A stretch of DNA of 64,000 bases, from positions 3,055,001 through 3,119,000 of the forward strand of contig NZ_JADBEC010000001.1 in NCBI RefSeq assembly GCF_014873945.1, in the 5' to 3' direction. Shown here in pieces: positions 7,719 through 17,349 of the stretch. A program made the translations under genes and the position numbers. Under the pieces are notes generated by a model. It was not told where the DNA came from. It worked only from the letters and a program-made list of their open reading frames with translations, and made no database searches. The DNA is from Rhizobium viscosum (GTDB lineage: Bacteria; Pseudomonadota; Alphaproteobacteria; Rhizobiales; Rhizobiaceae). The number at the start of each line of letters is the position of its first letter. Position 1 is the stretch's first letter.

Positions 7719-8711
7719 TCAGCCGATCTTGATGAGCTTGCCTTCCTTGACGGACTGGACGGCAGCATCCGCGAGCGCGAGAGCGGCCAGGCCGTCAGCG
7801 CCGGAGGGCGAAATCTTCGAGCCCTTTTCGATCGCGGAGATGAAGCTGGCGATTTCGTTGGCATAGGCTTCGGTGTAGCGGGTCATGAAGAAGTCGTGCA
7901 GCGGCGGGCGGGTATAGCCTTCGCCGTTGGCGACCTCGATCGAGACCGGGCGCTGGTTCTCGGCCGAGACGACACCCTTGGAGCCGTGGGCCTCGATGCG
8001 CTGGTCGTAGCCATAGGTGGCGCGGCGCGAGTTGGAGATGATGGCCTGCTTGCCGGAGGCGGTCTGCAGGATGACGGAAACGCTGTCGTAATCTCCGGCT
8101 TCGCCGATCGCCTTGTCGACGAGCACGGCAGCTGTTGCGACGACCGAGACCGGCTCTTCGCCGAGCAGGAAGCGGGCCATGTCGAAATCGTGGATCGTCA
8201 TGTCGCGGAAGATGCCGCCCGAACGCTTGATGTAATCGACCGGCGGGGCGCCGGGATCGCGCGAGGTGATCGTCACCATCTCGACATCGCCGATCTTGCC
8301 GTCGTCGATGACCTTGCGGACAGCCATGAAATGCGGGTCGAAGCGGCGGTTGAAGCCGACCATCAGCTTGGCGCCGGTTTCTTCCACGACCTTGATGCAG
8401 GCTTTTACGCGCGCAACATCCAAGTCAACAGGCTTTTCGCAGAAGATCGCCTTGCCGGCGCGGGCGAAACGCTCGATCAGGTCGGCATGCGTATCCGTCG
8501 GCGTGCAGATGACGACGGCGTCGATATCCTTGGCGGCTTCAATTGCTTCAATGGTGCGCACGTCGCAGCCATAGGCGGACGCGATCGCTTCGGCTGCCTG
8601 CGGGAAGGCGTCGGCGACGGCTACGAGCTTTGCATTGGCATCGCCGCTGACGGCCTTTGCATGGACCTTGCCGATGCGGCCGGCGCCGAGAAGACCAAAT
8701 CTCACTGTCAT
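7719..8711 (-). CDS. idhA: Inositol 2-dehydrogenase (Gfo/Idh/MocA family)
   Basis: This 330-residue cytoplasmic NAD-dependent dehydrogenase oxidises myo-inositol to 2-keto-myo-inositol (scyllo-inosose), the first step of inositol catabolism. The N-terminal Rossmann motif is GLLGAGRIGKVHA (about residues 6-18). The family lysine is in FCEKPVDLD (Lys of the EKP motif), and the C-terminal catalytic region includes RDMTIHDFDMARFLLGEEP with the conserved Asp and His. Length matches rhizobial IdhA. It stands alone here, without iol genes, convergent with the xylR gene across a strong hairpin. Confidence 0.9.
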   Translation of the reverse strand: MTVRFGLLGAGRIGKVHAKAVSGDANAKLVAVADAFPQAAEAIASAYGCDVRTIEAIEAAKDIDAVVICTPTDTHADLIERFARAGKAIFCEKPVDLDVARVKACIKVVEETGAKLMVGFNRRFDPHFMAVRKVIDDGKIGDVEMVTITSRDPGAPPVDYIKRSGGIFRDMTIHDFDMARFLLGEEPVSVVATAAVLVDKAIGEAGDYDSVSVILQTASGKQAIISNSRRATYGYDQRIEAHGSKGVVSAENQRPVSIEVANGEGYTRPPLHDFFMTRYTEAYANEIASFISAIEKGSKISPSGADGLAALALADAAVQSVKEGKLIKIG

Positions 8712-8887
8712 TTACTGCCTCCCTATATTCGGAACAAATAAACCGAATTGATATAAGTTTGGAATTTTCATTCCATTTTCCAATCGCCGCGTCAAGCCCG
8801 CGGGTCTTTCACATTTGTGAAATCCATCCTAAAGACAAGTAGGTTCTCACGACAGTGAGGCGGCGATATCACAACGATGAGACAGAG

Positions 8888-9157
8888 ATGCAGCTGATCG
8901 ATCCCAACCATCCGACCTACCGACACCTTTGGGTTCGTGTCCTCATCGTCGTGGTCTGTTTCGGATGGGCGATCTTCGAATTTATCGGCGGAGACCCCTT
9001 CTGGGGCGTGCTTGCGGGCGGCGCCGGCGCCTATTCCTTCTATGTGCTGATCTGGACCTTCGATCCGAAGCCGCCGGAAACGGCAGCAGTCGTCACACCC
9101 GATGATGAGGAAGAGGGAGACAAGCCGGCAGCAGAAGAAGAGAAGAAGGCCGAATAA
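8888..9157 (+). CDS. Small two-helix membrane protein with acidic tail
   Basis: This 89-residue protein of unknown function has two hydrophobic segments (LIVVVCFGWAIFEFIGG and VLAGGAGAYSFYVLIW, about residues 15-55) followed by a tail rich in Glu, Asp and Lys (DDEEEGDKPAAEEEKKAE). I chose the ATG at 8888 rather than the in-frame GTG at 8855. It looks like an inner-membrane protein with a charged cytoplasmic end. No recognised domain; neighbours give no hint of role. Confidence 0.65.
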   Translation: MQLIDPNHPTYRHLWVRVLIVVVCFGWAIFEFIGGDPFWGVLAGGAGAYSFYVLIWTFDPKPPETAAVVTPDDEEEGDKPAAEEEKKAE

Positions 9158-9299
9158 GGAAAGCGCGGCGCGATCTCTCCGATGCGCGCCACGCTTCAGG
9201 TCCTTGTTTCACGCATGTCGTGCCTGCAAAACCGCTGCACGGTTTTGCGCGGCGCGCGTTCTCCGGCCCTCCGATTCGGCGCGGAAGGCGGGCAGCTGA

Positions 9300-10190
9300 T
9301 CAGAGCGACAACTCTCTGGCTTGGGCGTCGATCCTTTCACAGGCATCCCCGAACGGATCGCGCATCGGCACCAGTGGCGAAGCGCCAAGCAGGAGAAGCG
9401 CCTTCAAGTGCTTCCATCCGCCTTCCTCGCCCAGTACCGGCGCATAGGACGTCATCGCGGTGGGTTTCTCGCCATAGAGGCGCTTGTACTCCGCAAAATT
9501 GGAGAAGGCTTCGTGGTTGTTCTCCAGGAGATGGAAGCTCTCGGCCGCGGCACCTTCGGCGAGGATGACTTCATGCGTGTCGAGCAGGACGGCGTAATAT
9601 TCGACCGGCACGTCGTCGGCCGGCGTGACCGGTGCAATGGTCGTACCATTCACGAGATGCTTCACGCGGATCAGAACGCCGTTCAGAAGCAGCGCGTGGT
9701 CCGGCGACAGGTAGAGATCGGAATGCGGCGTGCGGCTATCCAGCGCATGGCGGGAAACCCGGACCGGCACGACGCCTTCATGCCAGCGCGTGCCGCTCTT
9801 CTTGAAGGCCTGGCGGCCGACCCATCTGATCGGGCGGGTGCTCCCGTCCGAAAGGGCAATGCGATCGCCGATGCGCAGATCCTCGACGGGCTTTTCACCG
9901 CAATCCGTGAGGATCGCCGTCCCGCGCAGGAAGCACTGCGGGCCGCCGCCAGAGCCTCCGTGCCCACCGGAGCCTCCGTGCCCACCGGAGCCGCCGTGTC
10001 CACCGGAGCCTCCATGTCCACCCGAGCCGCCGCGCCCCCAACGGCGCCCCAGCGCATTGGCGGGAGAGGTGGAAATTGCCGTCACCAATGCCGCCGCCCC
10101 GGCAAGCCGGGCACCGGCGGCAGCGGCAACACCTAGAAAATGTCTGCGTGCGGTATTGCGTGGCAGCTTAGGATCTTGTGTGGATGACAT
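9300..10190 (-). CDS. Tat-exported Hint-domain protein with Gly-His-Ser repeats
   Basis: This 296-residue protein (ATG at 10190) starts with a twin-arginine signal, ARRHFLGVAAAAGA (RR at 15-16), with a likely signal-peptidase site near ANALG. A glycine-rich repeat of the type GGSGGH follows, at about residues 54-83. At Cys86 a Hint_2-type (hedgehog/intein-like) domain begins: CFLRGTAILTDCGEKPVEDL, then DRIALSDG, RPIRWVGRQ, YLSPDHALLLNGVLI and HEVILAEGAAAESFH. In this superfamily the first Cys can perform an N-to-S acyl shift. Whether this protein cleaves itself or attaches to another molecule is unknown. An alternative upstream ATG lies at 10217, inside an inverted repeat. Confidence 0.8.
   Translation of the reverse strand: MSSTQDPKLPRNTARRHFLGVAAAAGARLAGAAALVTAISTSPANALGRRWGRGGSGGHGGSGGHGGSGGHGGSGGHGGSGGGPQCFLRGTAILTDCGEKPVEDLRIGDRIALSDGSTRPIRWVGRQAFKKSGTRWHEGVVPVRVSRHALDSRTPHSDLYLSPDHALLLNGVLIRVKHLVNGTTIAPVTPADDVPVEYYAVLLDTHEVILAEGAAAESFHLLENNHEAFSNFAEYKRLYGEKPTAMTSYAPVLGEEGGWKHLKALLLLGASPLVPMRDPFGDACERIDAQARELSL
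9942..10031 (-). repeat. 18-bp tandem repeat encoding GGSGGH
   Basis: About five imperfect 18-base units (six codons, Gly-Gly-Ser-Gly-Gly-His) lie in tandem inside the Hint-domain gene. They keep the frame, so copy-number change would alter only the length of the spacer before Cys86. This is not a CRISPR array: there are no unique spacers. Confidence 0.85.
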
Positions 10191-10203
10191 GCTGGTGTCC
10201 TTC

Positions 10204-10231
10204 GATAACATTAACACCGGCCTATGTTATC
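10204..10231. promoter_or_regulatory. Inverted repeat upstream of the Hint-domain gene
   Basis: GATAACAT (10204-10211) and ATGTTATC (10224-10231) are perfect 8-base arms around a 12-base spacer, ending 14 bases before the chosen start codon. This could be an operator or an RNA hairpin near the ribosome-binding site. The remaining bases to 10452 show no gene. Confidence 0.45.
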
Positions 10232-10452
10232 AAGGGTTGTATCGCATTCAATTTCGCTAAATAGCGTTGAGGCCTACTGAAAAGTGAGTAGGCACTATAT
10301 GCTGGCATGCCGAAATATGCTGTTGCCGGTACCCCAAAGCCGGAGAATTATCTGCTACTCAGGCGCGAAATATTCAATCGGGATACGATCAGCACCGGTT
10401 GAGCCGGCAGAGGAAAGCGGCGCAAACAGCCCGCAAACCGGGCGGAAAAGCT

Positions 10453-10908
10453 TCAGGCGCGCGGCAGGCGGCGCATCGCCTCGTCGATGAGCAGATTGGC
10501 GATCATCATGCGTCGGTTGGCATTGTCGCGGAAAGGCTGGGCTACGCCGTCGGGATGATTGGCCTTGGCGAAGGTGCGCCGTTTCTCATTCAGCGTATGT
10601 TGCGTATCGGCAGATGAAATCGACAGGTCCGCAGCAATCTCTTCCGGCGCAATGCGGGCAAGATGATCGGGCATGACAGGCTCTGGCGCCGGCGGGGGAG
10701 GCTGCCCGACAACAGGCTCGGGGCCGAGATTTTCGAAATAGGCTTGCCCAACCCGCTGCGAGGCGGCCGAGACCCCCTCCATCACATCGAAGGCGAGGCC
10801 GGTCGAGAAGCCGGAAACGCGATGGGCAACCGGCTCTTCCGCTTCTGCGGCGTCTTCCTCTTTCAACCGCTCGAGAACGGATTGGAATATCGATTGTCCG
10901 AACAGCAT
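10453..10908 (-). CDS. Small protein with a C-terminal J-domain-like region
   Basis: This 151-residue protein starts at the ATG at 10908, preceded by AAGGAAGG. The middle is proline-rich (PPPPAPEPVMP). The last 65 residues resemble a J domain: DLSISSADTQHTLNEKRRTFAKANHPDGVA, with the HPD tripeptide at residues 118-120 and flanking helices. Family knowledge: HPD stimulates DnaK ATPase activity, so this may be an accessory DnaJ-like co-chaperone. It lacks the Gly/Phe and zinc regions of classical DnaJ, and the J domain is at the C terminus. The client is unknown. Confidence 0.7.
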   Translation of the reverse strand: MLFGQSIFQSVLERLKEEDAAEAEEPVAHRVSGFSTGLAFDVMEGVSAASQRVGQAYFENLGPEPVVGQPPPPAPEPVMPDHLARIAPEEIAADLSISSADTQHTLNEKRRTFAKANHPDGVAQPFRDNANRRMMIANLLIDEAMRRLPRA

Positions 10909-10979
10909 GCGCCCTTCCTTTTCGAGCGGCGCATTAGACGGCGCCAAGTTGGCGCCGGGCTGGATTTCCGCGTGGGATT

Positions 10980-11999
10980 TTATCCCACGCTGCCCTCGGC
11001 CTGCCGGATGCTCTCTTCCAGAATGAGATCGTAGAGAAGCCGGGCGCTTGGCGGTAGCGCCCGCTCGCGGACGGTGATCAGGCTGTAGGGCTTGACGTTG
11101 ATCTCGAAATCGATCGGCAGGATGCGCACATCGGAGGCGTTCGAGCTCTGCGAGGCGAGAAACTGGGCGACATCGATGGCGACGGGGGCAATGGCATCCG
11201 TCTCGCAGATGATCGCGCAGGTGAGCAGCAGCGAAGAGGTGTTGACGATGTTTTCCGGAAGCCGAACGGCGCGCGACAGGAAGATATCCTCTATCGTGCG
11301 CCGCAGCAGCGTGCCCGGCGGCTGGAAGACCCAGTCGTAATCCTTGATCTCCGAGAGAGTGCTTGGCACCTTCTTCTTCAGGAGGGGATGGCGGCTGCGG
11401 ACGATGAGGCAGGCTTTCTCGACCCCGATCTCGCGGACCTCGAAAAGGCGCGGGTTGAGGTCATCGGGGATGCGGCTGATGATGAAGTCGTGGCGGGCGG
11501 CGAGAAGTTCGCGCGCCAGCACGTTGCTGGTCTCCACCTGGATATTGACCTCGATGCCGGGAAAGGTCTTGCGCACCGTGTTGATGGCAGGAACGACGAG
11601 GCTCATGGCGGGCGCGGTGACCGCGCCGATGAAGACCGAACCGCCCTTGCCGCTCTTCAATTCGCCGATCTCGCGGCTCGCTTCCCTGAGCTCCAGGAGG
11701 ATCTTGCGCGCACGCCTGGCGAGCGCTTCGCCGAAGGTGGTCAGCACCACGCCGCGGGCCACCCGCTCATAGAGCGAAGTCTTCACAATCGACTCCATAT
11801 CGGACAGCATTCGGGAGGCCGCCGGCTGCGATATGTTCAGCACTTCGGCGGCAGCCGAAATCTGCCCGCTATCTTCGATTGCGACAATCATACGCAGGTG
11901 ATTCAGCTTAAGTCCCGCACGTAGAAAGCCGTCATCGCCAAAATTATCGCTGTTGATGTCGACATGCTCCAACGAAAATGGCTCGGAGATGATCGTCAT
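10980..11999 (-). CDS. gbpR: LysR-type regulator, GbpR-like
   Basis: This 339-residue regulator is divergent from chvE. The N-terminal helix-turn-helix is LNHLRMIVAIEDSGQISAAAEVLNISQPAASRML, written here as two contiguous parts: LNHLRMIVAIEDSG and QISAAAEVLNISQPAASRML. The rest is the effector-binding domain (about residues 100-330). The ATG at 11999 is chosen because GGGGAGG lies eight to ten bases upstream. In Agrobacterium, GbpR activates the galactose/arabinose-binding protein gene in response to sugars. The same gene order here supports this identity, and it probably also represses itself. Confidence 0.85.
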   Translation of the reverse strand: MTIISEPFSLEHVDINSDNFGDDGFLRAGLKLNHLRMIVAIEDSGQISAAAEVLNISQPAASRMLSDMESIVKTSLYERVARGVVLTTFGEALARRARKILLELREASREIGELKSGKGGSVFIGAVTAPAMSLVVPAINTVRKTFPGIEVNIQVETSNVLARELLAARHDFIISRIPDDLNPRLFEVREIGVEKACLIVRSRHPLLKKKVPSTLSEIKDYDWVFQPPGTLLRRTIEDIFLSRAVRLPENIVNTSSLLLTCAIICETDAIAPVAIDVAQFLASQSSNASDVRILPIDFEINVKPYSLITVRERALPPSARLLYDLILEESIRQAEGSVG

Positions 12000-12269
12000 G
12001 GTTGCAGCCTCCCCACCGCGCTCCATCAAAAGTAATACTTTTTAACGATATACCAAAATTGTTATGCACATTACCAGTTATTCTATTTGACAGTTATAGG
12101 AATCCATACCAGTTTGCCGCCGTGTGCTGGTTGGCACTCAACACGTGTGAGATCGTGGAGGAGACCTACTTCGTTTCTCACCATCTGAAGTAACTATCCA
12201 ATACGGAACCTGCCACAGTTTCGGGGCGGGCGATTTTTCGTCCGTGAATCTTTAACAAGGGAGAGAGAA
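12000..12269 (+). promoter_or_regulatory. gbpR-chvE intergenic control region
   Basis: The 270-base gap between divergent gbpR and chvE holds no gene. A TTGACA box at 12087-12092 points toward chvE but has no good -10 hexamer 17 bases on (CAGTTT), as expected for an activator-dependent promoter. The AT-rich stretch 12030-12085 is the likely GbpR-binding area. The chvE ribosome-binding site is AAGGGAGAG just before 12270; related AbcR sRNAs target such sequences in Agrobacterium, but pairing here is untested. Confidence 0.5.
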
Positions 12270-13334
12270 ATGAAATCCATTATCTCATTGATGGCTGCGG
12301 CTGCCTTCGGCGTCGCATCGTTCGTTATGCCTGCTCTGGCGCAGGACAAGGGCCTGGTTGGCATCGCAATGCCGACGAAGTCCTCGGCTCGCTGGATCGA
12401 CGACGGCAACAACATCGTCAAGCAGCTTCAGGCCGCTGGTTACCAGACCGACCTGCAGTATGCTGACGACGATATTCCGAACCAGCTTTCGCAGATCGAA
12501 AACATGGTCACGAAGGGCGCCAAGGTTCTCGTCATCGCTTCGATCGACGGCACGACCCTTTCGGACGTTCTTCAGAAGGCTCATGACGCCGGCATCAAGG
12601 TCATCGCTTATGACCGCCTGATCCGCGACTCTGCCAACGTCGACTACTACGCCACGTTCGACAACTTCCAGGTTGGCGTTCTCCAGGCTGGCACGATCGT
12701 CGACAAGCTCGGCCTCAAGGACGGCAAGGGCCCGTTCAACATCGAACTCTTCGGCGGCTCGCCTGACGACAACAACGCCTTCTTCTTCTACGACGGCGCA
12801 ATGTCTGTCCTGCAGCCCTACATCGATAGCGGCAAGCTCGTCGTGAAGTCCGGCCAGACCGGCATGGACAAGGTCGGCACGCTGCGTTGGGACCCGGCAA
12901 CGGCCCAGGCCCGCATGGACAACCTGCTCTCGGCTAACTACACCGACGCCAAGGTTGACGCTGTCCTGTCTCCGTATGACGGTCTGTCGATCGGCATCAT
13001 CTCGTCGCTGAAGGGCGTCGGCTACGGTTCGGCTGACCAGCCGTTGCCGGTCGTCTCCGGCCAGGACGCCGAAGTTCCGTCTGTCAAGTCGATCATCGCC
13101 GGCGAACAGTATTCGACGGTCTTCAAGGACACGCGCGACCTCGCAAAGGTCACCGTTCAGATGGTTGACGCCGTCATGTCCGGCAAGGAGCCTGAAGTCA
13201 ACGACACGAAGACCTACGACAACGGCGTCAAGGTCGTTCCGTCCTATCTGCTGAAGCCAGTTGCCGTCGACAAGACCAACTACAAGCAGATCCTCGTCGA
13301 CGGCGGTTACTACACCGAAGACCAGCTGAAGTAA
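12270..13334 (+). CDS. chvE: Periplasmic sugar-binding protein ChvE
   Basis: This 354-residue binding protein picks up L-arabinose, D-galactose, D-glucose and related aldoses for GguAB. In agrobacteria it also signals sugar presence to VirA. A 24-residue signal ends [10 protein letters not shown]. The mature sequence is nearly identical to my memory of Agrobacterium Chv[71 protein letters not shown] and [14 protein letters not shown]. No virA or vir genes are seen in this window, so transport and catabolism are the supported roles here. Confidence 0.95.
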   Translation: MKSIISLMAAAAFGVASFVMPALAQDKGLVGIAMPTKSSARWIDDGNNIVKQLQAAGYQTDLQYADDDIPNQLSQIENMVTKGAKVLVIASIDGTTLSDVLQKAHDAGIKVIAYDRLIRDSANVDYYATFDNFQVGVLQAGTIVDKLGLKDGKGPFNIELFGGSPDDNNAFFFYDGAMSVLQPYIDSGKLVVKSGQTGMDKVGTLRWDPATAQARMDNLLSANYTDAKVDAVLSPYDGLSIGIISSLKGVGYGSADQPLPVVSGQDAEVPSVKSIIAGEQYSTVFKDTRDLAKVTVQMVDAVMSGKEPEVNDTKTYDNGVKVVPSYLLKPVAVDKTNYKQILVDGGYYTEDQLK

Positions 13335-13344
13335 TTATGAATGG

Positions 13345-13372
13345 CCGGGACCCGCGTGATTGCGGGTTCCGG
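13345..13372 (+). promoter_or_regulatory. Hairpin between chvE and gguA
   Basis: CCGGGACCCGC (13345-13355) pairs with GCGGGTTCCGG (13362-13372) over 11 bp, including one G-U pair, with a six-base loop, directly after the chvE stop. No U-tract follows. Like the xylF-xylH hairpin, it probably protects the binding-protein message or trims read-through into the ATPase gene. Confidence 0.65.
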
Positions 13373-13427
13373 TCTTCGATTCTATGATCGTCGGGCCATT
13401 TTCGGTCGCGGCGTTGGGTTTTTAGTC

Positions 13428-14966
13428 ATGGACAATACAATCCTCGAAATGCGGAACATCACCAAGACGTTCCCGGGCGTGAAGGCGCTCGAGAATGTGA
13501 ACCTCAAGGTTCGTCAGGGTGAGATCCACGCATTGGTGGGCGAAAACGGGGCCGGCAAGTCGACCCTGATGAAAGTGCTCTCCGGCGTCTACCCGGCAGG
13601 AAGCTATGAAGGCGAGATCGTCTATGAAGGCGACGTGCGCAATTTTAGGGTTCTGAAGGATTCGGAAGAAATCGGCATCGTCATCATCCATCAGGAACTG
13701 GCGCTCGTACCGCTCCTGTCGATCGGCGAAAACATCTTCCTCGGCAATGAAAACGCCAAGAAAGGCGTCATCAGCTGGGAAGAGACATACAATCGCACCA
13801 AGCAGCTTCTGGCCAAGGTGGGCTTACGCGAATCTCCGAACACGCTCGTGACCGACATCGGCGTCGGCAAGCAGCAGCTCGTCGAGATCGCCAAGGCTCT
13901 GTCGAAAAGCGTCAAGCTGCTCATCCTCGACGAGCCGACGGCATCGCTGAACGAAAGCGACTCAGACGCGCTCCTCAACCTGCTGATGGAATTCCGCAGG
14001 CAGGGCATCACCTCGATCATCATCTCGCACAAGCTGAACGAGATCCGCAAAGTCGCCGACCAGATCACGGTCCTGCGCGACGGCATGACCGTCAAGACGC
14101 TCGACTGTCATACGGATGAGATCAGCGAAGACATCATCATCAAGAACATGGTGGGCCGCGACCTCGCCGACCGTTATCCGCCGCGCTCCGTGCCGGTGGG
14201 CGATACGATCTTCGAAGTCAGGAACTGGAACGCCTTCCATCAGCAGCATCGCGATCGCCAGGTTCTGCATGACATCAACGTGAATGTCCGCAAGGGCGAA
14301 GTCGTCGGCATTGCCGGCCTGATGGGCGCCGGTCGTACCGAGTTCGCAATGAGCGTTTTCGGCAAGTCTTACGGCCATAAGATCAGCGGCGAAGTTTTCG
14401 TCGACGGCAAGAAGGTCGATACGTCGACGGTTCGCAAGGCGATCGACGCCGGTCTCGCCTATGTGACGGAAGACCGCAAACATCTCGGCCTCGTGCTGAA
14501 CGACAACATCCTGCACAACACCACGCTCGCCAATCTGCTCGGCATTTCGAAGAACACCGTCATTGACGACATCAAGGAAATGAAAGTCGCGACGGATTAC
14601 CGCTCGAAGCTGCGCATCCGGTCATCGGGCATCTTCCAGGAAACGGTCAACCTCTCGGGCGGCAACCAGCAAAAGGTCGTGCTGTCGAAGTGGCTGTTCT
14701 CCGATCCCGATGTTTTGATCCTGGACGAGCCTACACGTGGCATCGACGTTGGCGCAAAATACGAAATCTATACTATCATCAACCAGCTTGCCGCCGATGG
14801 AAAAGGCGTTCTGATGATCTCGTCAGAAATGCCCGAACTGCTTGGCACATGTGACCGCATCTACGTGATGAACGAAGGACGCATCGTCGCCGAACTGCCG
14901 AAGGGAGAAGCAAGCCAGGAAACCATCATGCGCGCTATCATGCGCTCAGGGGAGAAGAAACAATGA
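13428..14966 (+). CDS. gguA: Sugar ABC transporter ATP-binding protein GguA
   Basis: This 512-residue tandem-domain ATPase energises sugar uptake with GguB and ChvE. The first domain has Walker [10 protein letters not shown] (residues 38-46) and Walker [12 protein letters not shown]. The second domain has the usual degenerate Walker [10 protein letters not shown], with signature LSGGNQQKV and [11 protein letters not shown]. The start [10 protein letters not shown] at 13428 gives the length known for Agrobacterium GguA. The gene ends four bases inside gguB, so the two are translationally coupled. Confidence 0.93.
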   Translation: MDNTILEMRNITKTFPGVKALENVNLKVRQGEIHALVGENGAGKSTLMKVLSGVYPAGSYEGEIVYEGDVRNFRVLKDSEEIGIVIIHQELALVPLLSIGENIFLGNENAKKGVISWEETYNRTKQLLAKVGLRESPNTLVTDIGVGKQQLVEIAKALSKSVKLLILDEPTASLNESDSDALLNLLMEFRRQGITSIIISHKLNEIRKVADQITVLRDGMTVKTLDCHTDEISEDIIIKNMVGRDLADRYPPRSVPVGDTIFEVRNWNAFHQQHRDRQVLHDINVNVRKGEVVGIAGLMGAGRTEFAMSVFGKSYGHKISGEVFVDGKKVDTSTVRKAIDAGLAYVTEDRKHLGLVLNDNILHNTTLANLLGISKNTVIDDIKEMKVATDYRSKLRIRSSGIFQETVNLSGGNQQKVVLSKWLFSDPDVLILDEPTRGIDVGAKYEIYTIINQLAADGKGVLMISSEMPELLGTCDRIYVMNEGRIVAELPKGEASQETIMRAIMRSGEKKQ

Positions 14967-16171
14967 CTCCTGTCAACCCGACAACATCAGAGGAAAGCAA
15001 CGTCGTTTCGATTGCCGACTATATCCGCGGCAACATCCGCGAATATGGCATGCTGATCGCGCTCGTCGCAATCATGATCTTCTTCCAGTTCTATACTGGC
15101 GGCATCCTGTTCAAGCCGGTCAATCTGACGAACCTCGTGCTGCAGAACTCGTTCATCATCATCATGGCGCTCGGCATGCTGCTGGTGATCGTTGCTGGGC
15201 ATATCGACCTGTCGGTCGGCTCCATCGTTGCCTTCGTCGGCGCGCTGGCGGCCATCTTCACCGTTTCCTGGGGCATGAATTTCTGGCTGGCCGGGCTTCT
15301 GTGTCTCATCATCGGCGGCTTCATCGGCGCGGCACAGGGCTATTTCATCGCCTATCACCGCATCCCGTCCTTCATCGTGACGCTCGCCGGCATGCTGGTT
15401 TTTCGCGGCCTGACGCTCACTGTTCTCGGCGGCAAGAACATCGGCCCGTTCCCGAAGGAATTCCAGGTCATCAGCACTGGCTTTCTGCCGGGCGACATGA
15501 TCGACATCTTCGGTGTTCCGACCCAGCTCACCTCGCTGATCCTGACCGTCATCATGCCGGTCATCCTCTTCTACCTCGCCTGGCGCCGCCGCAAGGTCAA
15601 TGAGAGCCATGGCATCGACGTCGAGCCGATGGGCTTCTTCATCGGCCAGAACCTCCTCATCTCGCTCGCCATCGTCTGGCTCGGCTGGCTGCTGTCGACC
15701 TACAAGGGCCTGCCGAACGTTCTCATCGTCATGCTGGTGCTGATCGCCGTCTACAGCTTCGTCACGCGCCGCACGACGATCGGCCGCCGCATCTACGCCA
15801 TGGGCGGTAACGAGAAGGCGACCAAGCTTTCCGGTATCAACACCGAACGCCTGAGCTTCTTCACCTTCGTCAACATGGGTGTGCTTGCGGGTCTCGCCGG
15901 CATGATCGTTGCGCTGCGCCTGAACTCGGCGACGCCGAAGGCCGGTGTCGGTTTCGAGCTTGACGTCATTGCAGCCTGCTTCATCGGCGGTGCGTCGGCT
16001 TCGGGCGGCGTCGGCAAGATCACCGGTGCAGTTATCGGCGCATTCATCATGGGCGTCATGAACAACGGCATGTCGATCGTCGGTCTCGGCATCGACTTCC
16101 AGCAGATGGTCAAGGGTGCGGTGCTTCTCGCTGCCGTCTTCTTCGACGTCTATAACAAGAACAAGGGCTGA
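14963..16171 (+). CDS. gguB: Sugar ABC transporter permease GguB
   Basis: This 402-residue inner-membrane permease of the RbsC/XylH class has about ten helices. The hallmark segment is [19 protein letters not shown], and the cytoplasmic coupling region reads [18 protein letters not shown] central hydrophilic linker ([13 protein letters not shown]) splits two helix bundles, as in XylH. Its ATG overlaps the gguA stop by four bases. It works with ChvE and GguA to import arabinose and galactose. Confidence 0.93.
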   Translation: MTPVNPTTSEESNVVSIADYIRGNIREYGMLIALVAIMIFFQFYTGGILFKPVNLTNLVLQNSFIIIMALGMLLVIVAGHIDLSVGSIVAFVGALAAIFTVSWGMNFWLAGLLCLIIGGFIGAAQGYFIAYHRIPSFIVTLAGMLVFRGLTLTVLGGKNIGPFPKEFQVISTGFLPGDMIDIFGVPTQLTSLILTVIMPVILFYLAWRRRKVNESHGIDVEPMGFFIGQNLLISLAIVWLGWLLSTYKGLPNVLIVMLVLIAVYSFVTRRTTIGRRIYAMGGNEKATKLSGINTERLSFFTFVNMGVLAGLAGMIVALRLNSATPKAGVGFELDVIAACFIGGASASGGVGKITGAVIGAFIMGVMNNGMSIVGLGIDFQQMVKGAVLLAAVFFDVYNKNKG

Positions 16172-16214
16172 GCTTCGGCTCAACCCCCGCATCGCAGTCA
16201 TATGAAAACTGAAT

Positions 16215-16236
16215 TCCGGCTCCGGATGGAGCCGGA
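16215..16236 (+). promoter_or_regulatory. Hairpin between gguB and gguC
   Basis: CCGGCTCC (16216-16223), loop GGAT, GGAGCCGG (16228-16235), extended by one T-A pair. No T-tract follows, so it is more likely an mRNA processing or stability element than a full terminator. Confidence 0.5.
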
Positions 16237-16278
16237 GCGGCGTAGCTTTGCCATCGCCAAACGAAAAGGATGAAGACC

Positions 16279-17274
16279 GTGCTTATTTCGCAGATCAAGG
16301 GCGCAAACGGAGAGATCATCGTCGCCGTGCGCGAACCGGGTGCCGCCGCCAAGTCCGTCAAGGGTGCTACGAGCGTCTATGCTCTGGCGATGGAAGCCGC
16401 AGATGGCGGCAAGTCCCTCGTCTCCGTTATCGAAGCCCATGGGTATGGCGACGCCGTCGATCTTGAAAAGGCCTATGCCGAAGGCCGCTTCCTGCCACCG
16501 ATCACGCATCCGGATGCAGCACACCTGCATTTGACCGGCACGGGCCTGACGCATCTGGGTTCCGCTGCAACGCGCGATTCCATGCACAAGAAGACCACGG
16601 AGGCGGCAGAGGAAACGCTGACCGACTCCATGAAGATGTTCAGGATGGGTCTCGAAGGCGGAAAGCCGGCGGCCGGCCAGAAGGGCGTGCAGCCCGAATG
16701 GTTCTACAAGGGCAACGGCTATGGCGCCGCTGCTCCGGGCGCTCCGCTCGTCTCGCCGTCCTTCGCGCTTGATGGTGGCGAAGAACCTGAAATGGCGGGC
16801 ATCTACGTGATCGCCAAGGACGGCACGCCGTTCCGCATCGGCTTTGCGCTGTCGAACGAGTTTTCCGACCACGTCACCGAGCGGATCAACTATCTCTTCC
16901 TCGCCCATTCCAAGCTGCGTCCGGCAAGCTTCGGTCCGGAAATCCGCATCGGTGTGGCTCCAGAGGATATCCGTGGCACCTCGCGCATCAAGCGCGGCAA
17001 CCACGTGATCTTCGAAAAGCCATTCCTGTCCGGCGAAGCGAACATGTCGCACACTTTCGCCAATCTGGAATATCACCATTTCAAATATGGCCTCTTCCGC
17101 GTGCCGGGTGATGTGCATGTACATATGTTCGGTACGGCGACGCTTTCCTTTGCCGATGGCATCAAGGCGGAAGAGGGCGATATCTTTGAAATCGAGGTGT
17201 CCGAGTTTGGCCTGCCGCTGCGCAATCCGCTGAAGGTCGCTGCCGAAGAAGAGATCGCCGTCAAGCAGCTCTGA
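16279..17274 (+). CDS. gguC: GguC / AraD1-family protein (FAH-like)
   Basis: This protein of about 331 residues has a C-terminal fumarylacetoacetate-hydrolase-like fold, seen in PEWFYKGNG, GGEEPEMAGIYV, GFALSNEFSDHVTE and EFGLPLRNPL. In Agrobacterium it follows gguAB. I prefer GTG 16279 (MLISQIKG) because AAAGG lies nine bases upstream; an in-frame ATG at 16270 would overlap that site. Inference from context: it lies between the arabinose/galactose transporter and genes for 2-oxoglutarate semialdehyde dehydrogenase and a sugar-acid dehydratase, so it may dehydrate 2-keto-3-deoxy-L-arabonate. The biochemical role of GguC itself is less firmly known. Confidence 0.85.
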   Translation: MLISQIKGANGEIIVAVREPGAAAKSVKGATSVYALAMEAADGGKSLVSVIEAHGYGDAVDLEKAYAEGRFLPPITHPDAAHLHLTGTGLTHLGSAATRDSMHKKTTEAAEETLTDSMKMFRMGLEGGKPAAGQKGVQPEWFYKGNGYGAAAPGAPLVSPSFALDGGEEPEMAGIYVIAKDGTPFRIGFALSNEFSDHVTERINYLFLAHSKLRPASFGPEIRIGVAPEDIRGTSRIKRGNHVIFEKPFLSGEANMSHTFANLEYHHFKYGLFRVPGDVHVHMFGTATLSFADGIKAEEGDIFEIEVSEFGLPLRNPLKVAAEEEIAVKQL

Positions 17275-17349
17275 TTTCAACTGTGATCTCAAAGGGACCG
17301 GCTGCCACGAAAGCCGCCGGTCATTTGTCATAGAGGAGGCTCCAAGGCC

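Noticed and set aside
9942..10031. Possible CRISPR array
   Set aside because: Units are contiguous 18-mers with no spacers and encode a regular Gly-Gly-Ser-Gly-Gly-His repeat in frame.
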